NCBI GenBank assembly: GCA_001580565.1
Contig: LRBF01000273.1
Coordinates: 61,733-125,732, forward strand
Source: Caballeronia megalochromosomata
GTDB lineage: Bacteria; Pseudomonadota; Gammaproteobacteria; Burkholderiales; Burkholderiaceae
Length of the DNA: 64,000 bases
Direction: 5' to 3'
The first letter of the stretch is position 1. Each line of letters starts with the position of its first letter. Positions 17,494 through 29,994 of the stretch are shown piece by piece. The notes beneath the pieces were generated by a model. That model saw only the letters and a list, made by a program, of their open reading frames with translations, did not search any database and had not been told where the DNA came from. The translations under genes were made by a program, and so were the position numbers.

Positions 17494-18318
17494 TTGGCGA
17501 GACCCAAGCAAATCAGCGCGAGCCCGGCACCGGGCGCCGGCACCGTGTTCGCCTTGCGCGCGATCGGACTGGTGCTCGCGGCGCGTTGGGCGTTCTCGAT
17601 GTCGCAGATGGGCTATCTGTCCTCGCTGCGCGGGATGACGTCGTCGCCGTGGGCGTGCGTGAACCTCTTGCTGATCTTTCTGCTGATCGTGCTGCCGGGC
17701 GCGAAGGCGCGCACGGAGCGTCCGCTGCATCCGCTGCCGCAGTGGCTGCGGCAGGCATTGCGCTTCATCGCGCTCCTGGCTTTCGGCTTTGCGATGTTTT
17801 CCGTCGGCGTGTTCGTCTGGAGTTCCGGATGGCGGCGCTTCACGCAGGCGCTCGCCGAGACCAACGGCTGGCTCGTCGTCGGCCCGGCGCTGTATGCGGT
17901 CGTCATGTGGATCTGCCGGCCGCGCGCGCTCTGGCGCACCAATATCGCGGCGCGGCGCTTCGCGATCGGCCGCTACGCCATTTCGCTCGATCCCGTCACG
18001 CGTACCGCCGTCGTCTGGGCGGAGAGCCGCAAGCTCGGCCAGTACGATGCGCGAGAGCTGTCGGTGAAATGGCCGACGCCGGAAACAGCGCCATCCACGA
18101 CGATGCTCGCGCCGGCCACCGAGCCCGCCGGCCCTTCGATTCACGCAAGCGGCGAAGTGCGGCGCGGCGTGTTCGCGCGCCGTCCGAGAGTGGAATTGCT
18201 GTGGGACTCGCCCGCCGCGGCCGGGCACAATCGCACCACCGTGTTCCGCGCGCCACTCGTGAGCGTTGGCGATCGCAACGCGGCGCAGGCGCTCGATGCG
18301 ACACTGCGCCAGGTCTGA
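17494..18318 (+). CDS. hypothetical membrane protein
   Basis: 274 residues, not recognised. The start is set at TTG 17494-17496 because AGGAG at 17481-17485 sits 8 nt upstream; ATGs at 17434 and 17464 would place the SD inside the gene. Hydrophobic segments near residues 17-40, 55-72, 89-110 and 125-140 suggest four membrane helices. The C-terminal 130 residues are soluble, proline- and alanine-rich, and contain strand-like runs (RYAISLDPVTRTAVVWA). The following gene is also a membrane protein, 65 bp away, and they may be co-transcribed. No catalytic motif is visible. Confidence 0.7.
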   Translation: MARPKQISASPAPGAGTVFALRAIGLVLAARWAFSMSQMGYLSSLRGMTSSPWACVNLLLIFLLIVLPGAKARTERPLHPLPQWLRQALRFIALLAFGFAMFSVGVFVWSSGWRRFTQALAETNGWLVVGPALYAVVMWICRPRALWRTNIAARRFAIGRYAISLDPVTRTAVVWAESRKLGQYDARELSVKWPTPETAPSTTMLAPATEPAGPSIHASGEVRRGVFARRPRVELLWDSPAAAGHNRTTVFRAPLVSVGDRNAAQALDATLRQV

Positions 18319-18383
18319 ATCGTTTTTCCTTCGCAAGCCGAGATTTGCCGTACAAGTCGTTCCTGTCTCTTCAGGGGGAAAGG

Positions 18384-18857
18384 ATGCTGATACGCTGGTT
18401 GCTGGCCGCCGTTCATCTTCTTGCTTTCGGGTTCGCGCTGGCTTCGGTGCTGGCGCGCGCCCGCGCGCTGCGGCGGCTCGATGCCGCCGAGTCCATTCAG
18501 GCGAATGAACTGCGCTTACGTGACGTGTTCCGTTCGGACGCGGTGTGGGGCATCACCGCGATCGTGCTGATCGTGACCGGCGTGACGCGCGCATTCGGCG
18601 GGTTCGAAAAGGGCGCCGCCTACTATCTTCACGAGCCGCTCTTCCATTTGAAGATGACGACGCTCGTCGTGATTCTGCTGATCGAAGTCTCGCCGATGCT
18701 CGCGCTGATCCGCTGGCGCGTCGCGCTCGCGCAGGGCGGCCCGATCGATCTGACGCGCGCGCGGCGCTTCGCGTGGATGAGCGACCTGGAAGCCGGACTC
18801 GTGATGGTGATGGTGTTCGCCGCGAGCGGGATGGCGCGGGGTGTGTGGGCGTCCTAG
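18384..18857 (+). CDS. DUF2214-like membrane protein
   Basis: 157-residue protein with four predicted membrane helices: LLAAVHLLAFGFALASVLA, then about 53-72, 90-108 and 135-152. Its layout and the FGGFEKGAAYYLHEPLFHLKMT stretch after helix 2 fit the DUF2214 family, which has no known biochemical role. The ATG at 18384 has a clear GGGGGAAAGG ribosome-binding site just upstream. A bidirectional terminator shared with tRNA-Val follows. Confidence 0.78.
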   Translation: MLIRWLLAAVHLLAFGFALASVLARARALRRLDAAESIQANELRLRDVFRSDAVWGITAIVLIVTGVTRAFGGFEKGAAYYLHEPLFHLKMTTLVVILLIEVSPMLALIRWRVALAQGGPIDLTRARRFAWMSDLEAGLVMVMVFAASGMARGVWAS

Positions 18858-18892
18858 CGTTTTTCTGATCCGCGTTCGGGCGACGCAAAATG

Positions 18893-18926
18893 AAAAAGGC
18901 CCAGGTCGTGAAACCTGGGCCTTTTA
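18893..18926. terminator. bidirectional terminator (DUF2214 gene / tRNA-Val)
   Basis: AAAAAGGCCCAGGT and ACCTGGGCCTTTT form a perfect stem with A and T flanks. It lies between the plus-strand DUF2214-like gene and the minus-strand tRNA. Confidence 0.85.
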
Positions 18927-18961
18927 ATCTTCGGTGCTTGTCTTTACCAACACCAGAATTC

Positions 18962-19036
18962 TGGTGGGTAGTACTGGGATCGAACCAGTGACCCCTGCCG
19001 TGTGAAGGCAGTGCTCTACCGCTGAGCTAACCACCC
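18962..19036 (-). tRNA. tRNA-Val (CAC)
   Basis: 75 nt including encoded CCA. Acceptor GGGTGGT pairs with ACTACCC-type sequence, D-arm AGCTCAGCGG, anticodon loop TTCACAC giving CAC for GUG codons, T-arm GGTTCGATCC. It is downstream of dnaQ on the same strand. Confidence 0.95.
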
Positions 19037-19106
19037 GAAGAGAAGTGAGATTATGTCAGGCGTTTCGCGTTTCGTAAAGAGCTTCTTAACGCCAAATTCG
19101 AAAAAA

Positions 19107-19844
19107 TTATGCGGGTACGGCGTCGCCTTCGGCCGGCGCCGGTTCCGTGCGCCAGACGCTCGTTCCTTTGAGCGCCTTGTCGAGATCGGTCAGCACGGCT
19201 TCGTGCGCGGTGCTTTCTTCCGCGCTCGCGAAGATCACCGGCAGATCGAGATCGTCGAGCGCGATGCGCGACGTGGACACCGAGCCCGATGCGGGCTGGT
19301 CGCCAAGCAGGTCGATGACGAGGCTTTCCTGGCCGCGCGTCATCGCCAGATAGACCTCCGCGAGCAACTCCGAGTCGAGCAGCGCGCCGTGCAGCGTGCG
19401 ATGCGCGTTGCTGATGCCGAACCGGTCGCACAACGCGTCGAGCGAATTGCGCTTGCCGGGGAACATCTGCTTGGCCTGCGCGAGCGAGTCGATCACGCCG
19501 GCGCAGGTCTCGGCGACCTTCGGCAAGCCGAGCAGCGCGAACTCCACGTCGAGAAAGCCGACGTCGAAGGGCGCGTTATGAATGATCAACTCCGCGCCCG
19601 TGATGAAATCGCGCAGTTGCGCGGCGATCTCCGCGAACTTCGGCTTGTCGCTCAGGAACTCGGTGGTGAGACCGTGCACCGCGAGCGCGCCGGGATCGCT
19701 GTCGCGCTCCGGGTTCACGTAGAGGTGCAGGTTGTTGCCGGTGAGCCGGCGGTTGATCAGTTCGACGCAGCCGATTTCGATGATCCGGTCGCCCGTTCTC
19801 GCGTTCAGGCCGGTGGTTTCGGTGTCCAGTATCAGTTGGCGCAT
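19107..19844 (-). CDS. dnaQ: DNA polymerase III epsilon subunit (proofreading exonuclease)
   Basis: 245-residue 3'-5' exonuclease of the replicative polymerase core. Exo I DTETTGL with the two metal ligands is at about residues 7-13. Exo II is HNAPFDVGFLD (about 90-100) and Exo III is HGALLDSELL with its His and Asp (about 152-161). A C-terminal tail after about 185 would bind the alpha subunit. It is third in the minus-strand set methyltransferase-rnhA-dnaQ and starts 18 bp after rnhA ends. The rnhA-dnaQ linkage is known in many proteobacteria. Confidence 0.96.
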   Translation of the reverse strand: MRQLILDTETTGLNARTGDRIIEIGCVELINRRLTGNNLHLYVNPERDSDPGALAVHGLTTEFLSDKPKFAEIAAQLRDFITGAELIIHNAPFDVGFLDVEFALLGLPKVAETCAGVIDSLAQAKQMFPGKRNSLDALCDRFGISNAHRTLHGALLDSELLAEVYLAMTRGQESLVIDLLGDQPASGSVSTSRIALDDLDLPVIFASAEESTAHEAVLTDLDKALKGTSVWRTEPAPAEGDAVPA

Positions 19845-19862
19845 AGATGGCGTGTAAGTTGA

Positions 19863-20324
19863 TTAGCTGTCCGCGAGCGAGGTCACGCCGCGATTGGCGA
19901 GCGCATCGGCGCGTTCGTTCTCGGGATGGCCGGCGTGGCCCTTGACCCAGCGCCATTCGATCTCATGCTGCGCGACGAGCGCGTCGAGCCGCTTCCAGAG
20001 ATCGGCGTTCTTGACGGGCGTCTTCGCGGCCGTCATCCAGTTCTTTTTCTTCCACCCGTGGATCCATTCGCTGATGCCTTTTTGCACATATTGCGAATCG
20101 GTGTGGATGATCGCGCGGCACGGGCGTTTCAACGCTTCGAGCGCGGAGATCACGGCCATCAGTTCCATGCGGTTGTTGGTGGTCGCGGGCTCGCCGCCGA
20201 ACAGTTCCTTTTCCAGCGAGCCGAAACGGAGCAGGGCGCCCCAGCCGCCGGGACCGGGATTGCCCTTGCAGGCGCCGTCCGTGTAGATGTCGATTACTTG
20301 GTTCGATGCGGATTCTTGAGTCAT
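19863..20324 (-). CDS. rnhA: ribonuclease HI
   Basis: 153-residue enzyme that cuts RNA in RNA-DNA hybrids. The DEDD active site is visible: Asp in IDIYTDGACKGNPGPGG (near residue 15), Glu in NNRMELMA (near 53), Asp in IHTDSQY (near 75) and the last Asp in NERADALAN near 139. A basic protrusion HGWKKKNWMTA is present as in E. coli RNase HI. The ATG at 20322-20324 overlaps the stop of the upstream methyltransferase gene (ATGA), so translation is coupled. Confidence 0.97.
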   Translation of the reverse strand: MTQESASNQVIDIYTDGACKGNPGPGGWGALLRFGSLEKELFGGEPATTNNRMELMAVISALEALKRPCRAIIHTDSQYVQKGISEWIHGWKKKNWMTAAKTPVKNADLWKRLDALVAQHEIEWRWVKGHAGHPENERADALANRGVTSLADS

Positions 20325-21157
20325 CAATGCTCGTTGCGAGTCTCGTTGCGCGTGTGCGGAGCGGCGACCGGCGCGAGGCCGGCCGCGAGCGCGGTTTTCT
20401 TCAGCTTGCGGGGACCGATGAGGCGCATGCCGCGCACGCGCTTCACCGCCGTGATCATGTAGGCCGCGCCGAAGATGGGCCACCAGCGGTCGCCGGCGGC
20501 TTCCATGAACTGATAGCGTTGCAGCCATTTGTCCGTGACGAGCGGCGGACGATAGCAGCCGAAGCGCCCGCGTTCAAGGTCGAATCCGAGCAGCTTGATC
20601 CAGTCCTTGATGCGCGTGAACGCGATCATCTCGTGCGCCGCCGGCACGAACGGCCGTCCCGCCACCTTGCCGAGCGATTGCCGCGCGCCCCACAGGCTCA
20701 GCGAATTGAAGCCGAGGATGATCAGCTGGCCTTCGGGCACCAGCACGCGCTCGGCTTCACGCAACAGCCGGTGGGGATCGGGCGAAAATTCGAGTGTATG
20801 GGGCATCACGAGCAGATCGACGCTTTGTGCTTCGAAAGGCAGGTCGAGCAGATCGCACCACACGGTGCTGCGGCCATCGGGCGCGCTCGCGGCGGGCAGC
20901 GCGCTCACGCCGGGCGTGGTCGCGCGCGGCGGCGTGTAGGGCGCGCTCGATGCGCTTTCGGCGTCGAGCACGAGCGCGCGGCCGGTCATGCGATTCTCGC
21001 GCAGCGCGTCGAGCTGCGGCATGCCGAGCTGCAGCGCGTGATAGCCGAAGATGTCGGACACCACGTGATCGAGCTGCGCCTGCTCCCAGTCGAGCACGTA
21101 GCGTCCGGGCGCCGAGCTCGTCCAGGTGGGCCAGTCTATAATCGGTCGGTCAGACAT
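20324..21157 (-). CDS. class I SAM-dependent methyltransferase
   Basis: 277 residues. The methyltransferase core has a UbiE/type-11 look: VLDAESAS in the motif I position, WCDLLDLPFEAQSVDLLVMPHTLEFSPDPHRLLREAERVLVPEGQLIILGFN for motifs II to IV (about 100-150). Motif I lacks the usual GxGxG glycines, so the SAM loop is atypical. A basic tail (LIGPRKLKK onwards) follows. It is first in the operon with rnhA and dnaQ and divergent from gloB. The substrate is unknown. Confidence 0.83.
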   Translation of the reverse strand: MSDRPIIDWPTWTSSAPGRYVLDWEQAQLDHVVSDIFGYHALQLGMPQLDALRENRMTGRALVLDAESASSAPYTPPRATTPGVSALPAASAPDGRSTVWCDLLDLPFEAQSVDLLVMPHTLEFSPDPHRLLREAERVLVPEGQLIILGFNSLSLWGARQSLGKVAGRPFVPAAHEMIAFTRIKDWIKLLGFDLERGRFGCYRPPLVTDKWLQRYQFMEAAGDRWWPIFGAAYMITAVKRVRGMRLIGPRKLKKTALAAGLAPVAAPHTRNETRNEH

Positions 21158-21184
21158 GTTCGGATTGCCGCATAGAAGATCGCC

Positions 21185-22018
21185 ATGAATTCGCTTGCCA
21201 AGAATTTGCCTGCTCAGAATGCACTCGAATATGTGCCGGTTCCGGCGTTCGAGGACAACTACATCTGGCTCGTGTCGGACTCGCGCGACGCGGTCGTGGT
21301 CGACCCCGGCGACGCCGCGCCCGTCGAGGCCTATCTCGCCCGGCGCGGCTGGCGACTGACCGCTATTTTACTCACGCACCATCATCAGGACCATGTCGGC
21401 GGCGTGAAAGCACTCCTCGATAGCCGAATGGCAGAGGGTGGCGTCCCCGTCTACGGCCCGGCCGGCGAGCGTATCGAGCATCTGACCGCGCGCGTCACGG
21501 GCGGCGATACGGTGCGCATCGCGCAGCCGGCGCTCGAACTCTCCGTGATCGACGTGCCGGGCCATACGGCCGGTCACATCGCCTATTTCCAGGCGGGCGA
21601 CCCAAACGGCACGCCGCATGTGTTTTGCGGCGACACCCTGTTCGCGAGCGGCTGCGGCCGACTTTTCGAAGGCACGGCGCAGCAGATGCTCGGCTCGCTC
21701 GACGCGCTCGCCGCACTGCCGGAGAACACGCAGGTTCACTGCGCGCACGAATACACGCTGTCCAACATCAAATTTGCGCGCGCGTGCGAGCCGGACAACG
21801 CCGCGCTGCTGCGCTGGAATGACGACGCGCAGGCGCTGCGCGCCGCCGGCAAGCCGACCTTGCCGACGACCATCGGCCACGAAAAAGCGGTGAATCCGTT
21901 TCTGCGCGCGGACGTTCCGGCGATCCACGCGACACTTTCGTCACAGTTCGGCGCGCCAGTTTCTGACCGGCTCGAAGCGTTTCGAATGATGCGCGGCTGG
22001 AAGGATAAGTTCCGCTAA
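21185..22018 (+). CDS. gloB: hydroxyacylglutathione hydrolase (glyoxalase II)
   Basis: 277-residue metallo-beta-lactamase-fold enzyme that hydrolyses S-lactoylglutathione in methylglyoxal detoxification. Metal motif LTHHHQDHVGG (about 62-72), the VPGHTAGHIAYF histidine, the bridging Asp in VFCGDTLFASGCGRLFEG, and CAHEYTLSNIKFA are all present. The C-terminal substrate domain ends NPFLRADVPAIHA. The family in proteobacteria is about 250-265 residues; the slightly longer N-terminus could mean a later start at a downstream codon. It is divergent from the methyltransferase gene. Confidence 0.95.
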   Translation: MNSLAKNLPAQNALEYVPVPAFEDNYIWLVSDSRDAVVVDPGDAAPVEAYLARRGWRLTAILLTHHHQDHVGGVKALLDSRMAEGGVPVYGPAGERIEHLTARVTGGDTVRIAQPALELSVIDVPGHTAGHIAYFQAGDPNGTPHVFCGDTLFASGCGRLFEGTAQQMLGSLDALAALPENTQVHCAHEYTLSNIKFARACEPDNAALLRWNDDAQALRAAGKPTLPTTIGHEKAVNPFLRADVPAIHATLSSQFGAPVSDRLEAFRMMRGWKDKFR

Positions 22019-22180
22019 CCCAAAGGTATTTGGGGCTAACTTCAACCGAAACGTGGGAATCGCTGTTAGATGCTGGATTTTGCAGGGGTTTTGCGCGCAT
22101 TCTTATTGACGTCTTAAGTGCTGTTCCGTACTATCGGCTGCAAATTTCCAAGCAATATTTTGTGGAAGCAGAGACGTTCC

Positions 22181-23827
22181 ATGCGACTAACCCTCAGCGC
22201 GCTGTCCGTCCTGATGCTCGCCGCGTGCGCGAGCCAGGGACCTACAGCGTCAGATCCTTTATCGGCTTCGGCCACCTCCACCGCTTCGCAGCAACAAGTC
22301 GCCGACACCATTCGCCGCACTGCAGCAGCCAAGGAAACCATCGACGTCGACAAGACGCCGGTCACTTCGCTCGCCGGTTCGTCCGATCTCTGGAACCGCA
22401 TTCGTGGCGGCTTCCAGATTCCCGATCTGCAGAGCGATCTCGTCGACATGCAGGTCAACTGGTACGCGCAGCGCCCGGATTACGTCGAGCGCATGACCAC
22501 GCGCTCGCAGAAGTACCTGTATCACATCGTCGAGGAACTGGAGCAGCGGCACATGCCGACCGAGCTGGCGCTGCTGCCGTTCATCGAGTCGGCGTACAGT
22601 CCGCAGGCGCTGTCCGTCGCGAAAGCCGCGGGCATGTGGCAGTTCATGCCGGGCACCGGCCGCGACTACAACCTCAAGCAGAACATGTGGCAGGACGAGC
22701 GCCGCGACGTGCTCGCCTCCACGAGCGCCGCGCTCGACTATCTCTCGCGCCTGCATGACATGTTCGGCGACTGGCATCTCGCGCTCGCCGCCTACAACTG
22801 GGGCGAGGGCAACGTGCAGCGCGCGATCGCGCGTAACGAGGCGGCGGGCCTGCCGACCGACTACGAAAGCCTGCGCATGCCCAACGAGACGCGTAATTAC
22901 GTGCCGAAGCTGCAGGCCGTGAAGAACATCGTGAGCAATCCGCAGATGTACGGGCTTACGCTGCCGGACATCCCGAATCACCCGTATTTCGTGACGGTCA
23001 CGACCGCGCGCGACATCGACGTGACGATGGCCGCGAAGCTCGCCGGCATGAGCGTGGAAGAATTCCGCTCGTTGAACCCCTCGTTCGCGAAGCCGGTGAT
23101 TCTCGGTGCGACCAATCCGCAGATCCTGCTGCCGTTCGACAACGCGGCTTCGTTCCAGCGCAACCTCTCGTCGTATTCGGGCGCGCTGTCTTCGTGGACC
23201 ACGTACACCGTGACCGAGCGCTCGCGTCCGGCGGCGATCGCCGAGAAGATCGGCGTGGACGCGGACACGCTGATGTCGGTCAACCGCATTCCGGCGGGCA
23301 TGCGCCTGAAGCCCGGCTCGACGATCGTCGTGCCACGCACGGATGACGACGACGAAGACATCAGCGCCGACGTCGCCCAGAACGCGATGCTCGCGGTCGA
23401 ACGCGACGTGCCAGATACGCGCAGACTCGTGATCCGCGTGCGCCGCAAACAGGCCATCTCGGTACTGGCGGACCGTTACAACGTGTCGCCGGCGCAGGTC
23501 CACGCGTGGAATCGCACGCGCGGCGAGATGATCATGCCGGGTCAAGTGGTCGTCCTGCACGTGCCGTATGGCCGTCCGGTGCCGGCCGAACCGGGTCCGG
23601 TGCGCGTGGAGACGGTGGCGGCGTCGAGCCGTTCGTCGGGCGGCGTGTCGAAAATCGGCACGCGCGTGCCGGAACCGAAGTCCTCGCGCGGCGGCAAGGC
23701 ACCCGCGCATGCATCGGGGAAGGTGACGAAAGTGTCGGCGTCGACGGAATCGCATGCGGCAAAGCCTGCGGCCACGGCCAAGACCGCGAAGCCTGCCGCG
23801 TCGACAAAGAGCAGCAAGAAGAAATAG
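22181..23827 (+). CDS. mltD: membrane-bound lytic murein transglycosylase D
   Basis: 548-residue lipoprotein that cleaves peptidoglycan glycan strands. Signal LTLSALSVLMLAAC with lipobox at residue 13-16. The SLT domain has the catalytic Glu in LLPFIESAYSPQAL, followed by AAGMWQFMPGTGRDYNL and ALAAYNWGEGNVQRAI. At least two LysM-type segments follow (YTVTERSRPAAIAEKIGVD and IRVRRKQAISVLADRYNVS), then a Lys/Ala/Ser-rich tail. The ATG at 22181 is directly before the signal peptide; the in-frame ATG at 22118 is rejected. A terminator lies 29 bp after the stop. Confidence 0.94.
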   Translation: MRLTLSALSVLMLAACASQGPTASDPLSASATSTASQQQVADTIRRTAAAKETIDVDKTPVTSLAGSSDLWNRIRGGFQIPDLQSDLVDMQVNWYAQRPDYVERMTTRSQKYLYHIVEELEQRHMPTELALLPFIESAYSPQALSVAKAAGMWQFMPGTGRDYNLKQNMWQDERRDVLASTSAALDYLSRLHDMFGDWHLALAAYNWGEGNVQRAIARNEAAGLPTDYESLRMPNETRNYVPKLQAVKNIVSNPQMYGLTLPDIPNHPYFVTVTTARDIDVTMAAKLAGMSVEEFRSLNPSFAKPVILGATNPQILLPFDNAASFQRNLSSYSGALSSWTTYTVTERSRPAAIAEKIGVDADTLMSVNRIPAGMRLKPGSTIVVPRTDDDDEDISADVAQNAMLAVERDVPDTRRLVIRVRRKQAISVLADRYNVSPAQVHAWNRTRGEMIMPGQVVVLHVPYGRPVPAEPGPVRVETVAASSRSSGGVSKIGTRVPEPKSSRGGKAPAHASGKVTKVSASTESHAAKPAATAKTAKPAASTKSSKKK

Positions 23828-23855
23828 CGCCGGCGTTTTGCCGAAGCGCTAACCC

Positions 23856-23887
23856 ACGCCGTCACCAAGGTGACGGCGTTTTGTTTT
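23856..23887 (+). terminator. rho-independent terminator after mltD
   Basis: ACGCCGTCACC and GGTGACGGCGT form the stem, followed by TTTGTTTT. Confidence 0.88.
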
Positions 23888-23922
23888 GGCGACCCGGCTA
23901 AACTGGCGATCCAGCAGAATCG

Positions 23923-25191
23923 ATGAAGCGTCCGTTTCACATGTCGTCCACCGTTCGTCTCCGTGTTTTCTTCCTGTTCGCCGCCGGTTACTTCGTCTCG
24001 TACGTGTTCCGGGGCGTCAATCTCGGCTTCGCGCCGCTCATCACGCACGACCTGGGCTTGTCCGCGGCCGACCTCGGGCTGCTGACGTCGCTGTATTTCA
24101 TCGGCTTCGCGCTGGCGCAGATTCCCGTCGGCGTGCTGCTGGATCATTTCGGCCCGCGCCGCGTGACGGCCAGCATGCTGATCTTCGCGGCAGCGGGCAT
24201 CTGGGCGTTCGGCGCGTCCCACGGGCTCGCGGGGCTGATGATCGGCCGCCTGCTCATCGGCATCGGCGTGTCGGTGTGTCTGAGCGCGGCCTTCAAGGCG
24301 TCGGCGCAGCATTTCGCGCTCGCACGCCTGCCGCTCGTCAACGGATTCACGATGGCGGTCGGAGGGCTGGGCGGCGTCGCGGTCGGGTCGCCGCTCGCGT
24401 CGCTCCTGCACGTCGCGAGCTGGCGTCAGGTGTGCGTGGGACTGGGTGTGTTTACGCTCGCCGTCGCCGCCGCGATCGTCCTGTTCGCGCCACGCAAGGC
24501 GGAGACCGACCCGCATCATCGGGCGGATGTCGTCACCCAGTTCAAGGGCACATGGCTCATCCTGAAAAGCCGCGTGTTCTGGAAGATCGCGTCATTTTCC
24601 GTCGTCACGCAGGGCGTCTTCTACGCAATGCAATCGCTCTGGATTCGCCCCTATTTGCTCGACGTGATGAACCTCGCGCCCGCGCATGCCGCGGCGCTCG
24701 TGTCGGTGCTCGGCTTCGCGATGATGTTCGGCTGCGTCGGCTTCGGCGCGGCGGCGCGCGGGATGGAGCGGCGCGGCGTGTCGGTGTACGCGTTCTGCGG
24801 CGCCGGCATGCTGCTGTTCGTCGCGACGCAACTGCTGATGGTGCTGCGCGTGCCGTTGCCGCCGTCCGTCCTGATTGCCGCATACGGAGTTTTCGGCGGC
24901 ACGGGCATTCTGAGCTACGCGGTCGCCGCGGAGTATTTTCCGCCGCACATGATCGGGCGCGCGCACACGACCCTCACGCTCGTGATCTTCCTGCTGATCT
25001 TCGGTTTTCAGGTGGGCGTCGGAGCGATGCTTTCGCTATGGCCGTCCGATGGCGGGCGCTATCCGGTGTCGGCGCATCTGACCGTATGGATCGTGCTGAT
25101 CGGGCTGCAGGTCGCGAGTGCGGTCTGGTACGTTTTTCCGAGCCGCGTGTTGCATAGAGTGGAGCGCGAAGTGCCGGGCGCCGCACCCTGA
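23923..25191 (+). CDS. MFS transporter
   Basis: 422-residue carrier with twelve hydrophobic segments and the loop 2-3 motif GVLLDHFGPRRV (about 69-80), the classic MFS D-R/K-x-G-R-R/K pattern. A second weaker copy, GAAARGMERRGVSVYA, is midway. The ATG at 23923 is used; ATG 23941 is an alternative six residues later. The gene is monocistronic, between the mltD terminator and the car promoter. Its substrate cannot be told from sequence. Confidence 0.85.
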   Translation: MKRPFHMSSTVRLRVFFLFAAGYFVSYVFRGVNLGFAPLITHDLGLSAADLGLLTSLYFIGFALAQIPVGVLLDHFGPRRVTASMLIFAAAGIWAFGASHGLAGLMIGRLLIGIGVSVCLSAAFKASAQHFALARLPLVNGFTMAVGGLGGVAVGSPLASLLHVASWRQVCVGLGVFTLAVAAAIVLFAPRKAETDPHHRADVVTQFKGTWLILKSRVFWKIASFSVVTQGVFYAMQSLWIRPYLLDVMNLAPAHAAALVSVLGFAMMFGCVGFGAAARGMERRGVSVYAFCGAGMLLFVATQLLMVLRVPLPPSVLIAAYGVFGGTGILSYAVAAEYFPPHMIGRAHTTLTLVIFLLIFGFQVGVGAMLSLWPSDGGRYPVSAHLTVWIVLIGLQVASAVWYVFPSRVLHRVEREVPGAAP

Positions 25192-25239
25192 CCGGGACAC
25201 GAAACGGTCAGCGGTCTGCAAGCGGACAGTTCCCAAATC

Positions 25240-25268
25240 TGGCGAATGCGACGTTTTCACGCTATAAT
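25240..25268 (+). promoter_or_regulatory. carAB promoter, with long untranslated leader to 25536
   Basis: A -35-like TGGCGA at 25240-25245, a 17-bp spacer and a perfect -10 TATAAT at 25263-25268. Transcription from here leaves a leader of about 260 nt before carA. The leader contains a CGTTC-TTC-GAACG hairpin near 25459-25471 followed by a run of six G. No gene is visible in the leader; pyrimidine- or arginine-linked control is plausible but not shown. Confidence 0.65.
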
Positions 25269-25536
25269 TCGAAGGTTTGAGCACATCAACCCGCACCCTA
25301 GCGCCTACCTCCCATTCACCGTCGTTCGCTGCGCACGAAATGCGCGCCGCATGCCGCCGTCCGCCTGCTTGAATCCTCCGTTGCCACGCACGAGCGTGCC
25401 GGTTCGAGCCGCGATGCGCGCCCCGCGAGCCGCCGCTTTCACTGCGAAGGAAACCCTCGTTCTTCGAACGACGGGGGGCCAAGCCTGAATTTCGGACAGA
25501 CAGGTCGGTAACAGGGTGTTCCCCAAGGAGCTTCCC

Positions 25537-26679
25537 GTGTTGCCGTCATTTTCCCCCGCACTCCTCACACTTGCCGACGGCACGGTCTTTCGTGGTCAAT
25601 CGATCGGCGCGCCCGGTTCGACGATCGGCGAAGTGGTGTTCAACACCGCCATCACCGGTTATCAGGAAATCCTGACCGATCCGAGCTACGCCCGCCAGAT
25701 CGTCACGCTGACCTATCCGCACATCGGCAACTACGGCGTAAACGCCGAAGACGTCGAAGCCACCAAAGTCCATGCCGCCGGCCTCATCATTCGTGATCTG
25801 CCGGTGCTCGCTTCGAACTTCCGCTCCGAGCAATCGCTCTCCGATTATCTGAAGGCGCAAGGCGTCGTCGCCATCGCGGGCATCGACACGCGCAAGCTCA
25901 CGCGCATTCTGCGCGACAAGGGCGCGCAGAACGGCTGCATTCTTGCCGGCACCGACGACGAAGCGAAGGCGCTCGGCCTCGCGCGTTCGTTCCCGGGGCT
26001 CGCGGGCATGGACCTCGCGAAAGTCGTATCGACGGAAAAGAACTACGAGTGGACGCAGACCGAATGGCGTCTGGGCAGCGGCTACGGCAAGCAGGAAGCG
26101 CCGAAGTTTCGCGTCGTCGCGTTCGACTATGGCGTGAAGTTCAACATTCTGCGCATGCTGGCCGAGCGCGGCTGCCACGTCACCGTGCTGCCCGCGCAAT
26201 CGAGCGCCGCTGACGCGCTCGCGCTCAATCCGGACGGCATCTTCCTGTCGAACGGCCCGGGCGATCCGGAACCGTGCGATTACGCGATTCGCGCGACGCG
26301 CGAGTTCATCGAACGCGGCATTCCGACGTTCGGCATCTGCCTCGGTCATCAGATCATGGGTCTCGCCGTCGGCGCGAAAACGATGAAGATGAAGACGGGC
26401 CACCACGGCGCGAATCATCCGGTGAAGGACATGGAAGACGGCCGCGTGGTGATCACGTCGCAGAACCATGGCTTCGCGGTCGATGCCTCGACACTGCCCG
26501 CCAACGCGAAGGTCACGCACGTTTCGCTCTTCGACGGCACGCTGCAAGGCTTCGCGCTCACGGACAAGCCCGCGTTCTGCTTCCAGGGCCACCCGGAAGC
26601 GTCGCCTGGCCCGCACGACATCGCGTATCTGTTCGACCGCTTCATCAAGCTGATGGAGTCGGCGAAGGTCGCCGCGTAA
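25537..26679 (+). CDS. carA: carbamoyl-phosphate synthase small subunit
   Basis: 380-residue glutaminase subunit that feeds ammonia to CarB for pyrimidine and arginine synthesis. GTG 25537 is chosen as start because AAGGAG at 25525-25530 sits 6 nt before it and the protein then begins (M)LPSFSPALLTLADGT. An in-frame GTG at 25516 lies upstream of that SD. The N-terminal domain has GEVVFNTAITGYQEILTDPS. The glutaminase triad is in FGICLGHQIMGLA (Cys) and CFQGHPEASPGPHD (His and Glu). carB follows after 30 bp. Confidence 0.97.
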   Translation: MLPSFSPALLTLADGTVFRGQSIGAPGSTIGEVVFNTAITGYQEILTDPSYARQIVTLTYPHIGNYGVNAEDVEATKVHAAGLIIRDLPVLASNFRSEQSLSDYLKAQGVVAIAGIDTRKLTRILRDKGAQNGCILAGTDDEAKALGLARSFPGLAGMDLAKVVSTEKNYEWTQTEWRLGSGYGKQEAPKFRVVAFDYGVKFNILRMLAERGCHVTVLPAQSSAADALALNPDGIFLSNGPGDPEPCDYAIRATREFIERGIPTFGICLGHQIMGLAVGAKTMKMKTGHHGANHPVKDMEDGRVVITSQNHGFAVDASTLPANAKVTHVSLFDGTLQGFALTDKPAFCFQGHPEASPGPHDIAYLFDRFIKLMESAKVAA

Positions 26680-26709
26680 AAGTACCGAACATATATATCG
26701 AGAGCAGTT

Positions 26710-29964
<3,255 letters not shown>

Positions 29965-29994
29965 GGCTTCGATTACAGGTCTAAGTATCACGAG

